Below are positions 5,483-6,074 of a stretch of DNA of 6,074 nucleotides, in pieces; the stretch's first letter is position 1; every line of letters begins with the position of its first letter. The notes beneath the pieces are model-generated. The model worked only from the letters and a program-made list of their open reading frames with translations, did no database searches and was not told the DNA's origin. The DNA comes from Desulfobacterales bacterium (GTDB lineage: Bacteria; Desulfobacterota; Desulfobacteria; Desulfobacterales; JAFDCJ01): positions 3,628,485 to 3,634,558 of the forward strand of contig CP070771.1 of assembly GCA_020345785.1 (NCBI GenBank). The letters are read 5' to 3'. The position numbers and the translations under genes were made by a program.

Positions 5483-6074
5483 ATGGGAACTCACGTATAC
5501 TGGTTGTTCTTTTTTGTTCTCCTTTACTGGGGATACTGCATTACCATCGGGGTTCGCGGGTACCTGGTCGCCAAGAAGGGTACCGACTATTTTATTGCCG
5601 GCCGTCAGCTCAACGTCTGGGTATTTGTGCTCGCGGCCACGGCGACCTCCTTTAGCGGCTGGACCTTCGTTGGTCACCCGGCCCTGATGTGGCGGGACGG
5701 TCTGCCCTATGGGTACGCGTCGTTTTACGTGCTGACCATTCCGATCACCGGCGTGTTTTTTCTAAAACGGCAGTGGCTGATGGGCAAGCGTTATGGATTT
5801 GTCACACCGGGCGAGATGTATTCAGCCTACTTGGGGGGCGAGACCATTCGTATTCTGACGGTCATCGTCGCGCTGTTTTTCAGCATTCCCTACCTGGGCA
5901 TTCAATTGCGGGCTTCTGGCGTATTGTTCAACGTCCTCACCGACGGCTTATTTTCGGTTAACGTCGGCATGTGGCTGTTGGCCATTGTGGTTCTGTTGTA
6001 CGTGGCCCTGGGCGGTCTGCGTTCGGTGGCTTACGTGGATACGGCTCAGTGCATTCTGCTCTGGTCGGGAATCA
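5483..6074 (+). CDS. Sodium:solute symporter (SSS family), 3' truncated by window edge
   Basis: This encodes the first 197 residues of an inner-membrane, probably sodium-driven, solute importer; family members usually have about 450-600 residues. Seen: a first hydrophobic helix (about 5-24), the family-typical loop KKGTDYFIAGRQLN (31-44), a second helix with ATATSFSGWTFVGHPALM (52-69), hydrophobic spans near 78-94, 122-142 and 161-178, and the conserved GGLRSVAYVDTAQ (177-189), a hallmark of the SSS family. The sodium-site residues expected in the later helices are outside the window. Substrates of this family include acetate, other monocarboxylates, proline, pantothenate and sugars. Position after an acetyl-CoA synthetase gene favours acetate or a related acid, as with acs-actP in enterobacteria, but this is inference and the sequence was not recognisably ActP or PutP. 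The N-terminus is well supported by an SD site at normal spacing. Confidence 0.9.
   Translation, partial: MGTHVYWLFFFVLLYWGYCITIGVRGYLVAKKGTDYFIAGRQLNVWVFVLAATATSFSGWTFVGHPALMWRDGLPYGYASFYVLTIPITGVFFLKRQWLMGKRYGFVTPGEMYSAYLGGETIRILTVIVALFFSIPYLGIQLRASGVLFNVLTDGLFSVNVGMWLLAIVVLLYVALGGLRSVAYVDTAQCILLWSGI

Noticed and set aside
5424..5687. An 87-codon ORF that might use the perfect SD site
   Set aside because: The spacing is about 16 bases, and more than 200 of its bases overlap the well-supported symporter gene in another frame.

Overview
The window reads left to right on the + strand as a two-component regulatory pair, a 693-bp AT-rich intergenic region, and a carboxylate-activation and transport pair. 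Both outer genes run off the window. Moderate GC in the genes, very AT-rich intergenic DNA, an NtrC-type regulator ending in an ERQALQQIMRRYHI-like Fis helix-turn-helix, and a long AMP-forming acetyl-CoA synthetase followed by a sodium:solute symporter all suggest a Desulfobacterota (deltaproteobacterial) chromosome, perhaps Desulfobacterales. That placement is inference from protein character; there is no rRNA or other marker here.

Layout: (1) 1-1089, the 3' part of a PAS-containing histidine kinase. (2) 1061-2452, a sigma54-type response regulator (receiver, AAA+, Fis HTH) that overlaps the kinase by 29 bases and has its own Shine-Dalgarno (SD) site inside the kinase gene. (3) 2453-3145, no gene. 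It holds two hairpins just after the regulator stop, a stretch of degenerate 7-base-period repeats in several unrelated sequence families (about 2532-2752), further hairpins, a perfect AT-rich inverted repeat, and a sigma70-like promoter facing the next gene. (4) 3146-5185, acetyl-CoA synthetase. (5) 5186-5482, a 297-bp gap with a full-length anti-SD complement that serves no evident gene. (6) 5483-6074, the N-terminal five or so membrane segments of a sodium:solute symporter (SSS family), cut by the window edge.

Proposed working: the symporter brings in a small organic acid by sodium-coupled transport and the synthetase activates it to the CoA thioester; acetate is the obvious candidate because the acetate-specific tryptophan is present. 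The kinase/regulator pair might control these genes, but I found no correctly spaced -24/-12 (sigma54) promoter in either gap, so the regulatory link rests on adjacency alone. All genes are ordinary members of known families. The least explained parts are the heptameric mosaic, the operator-like repeats before the synthetase, and the unused SD site before the symporter.
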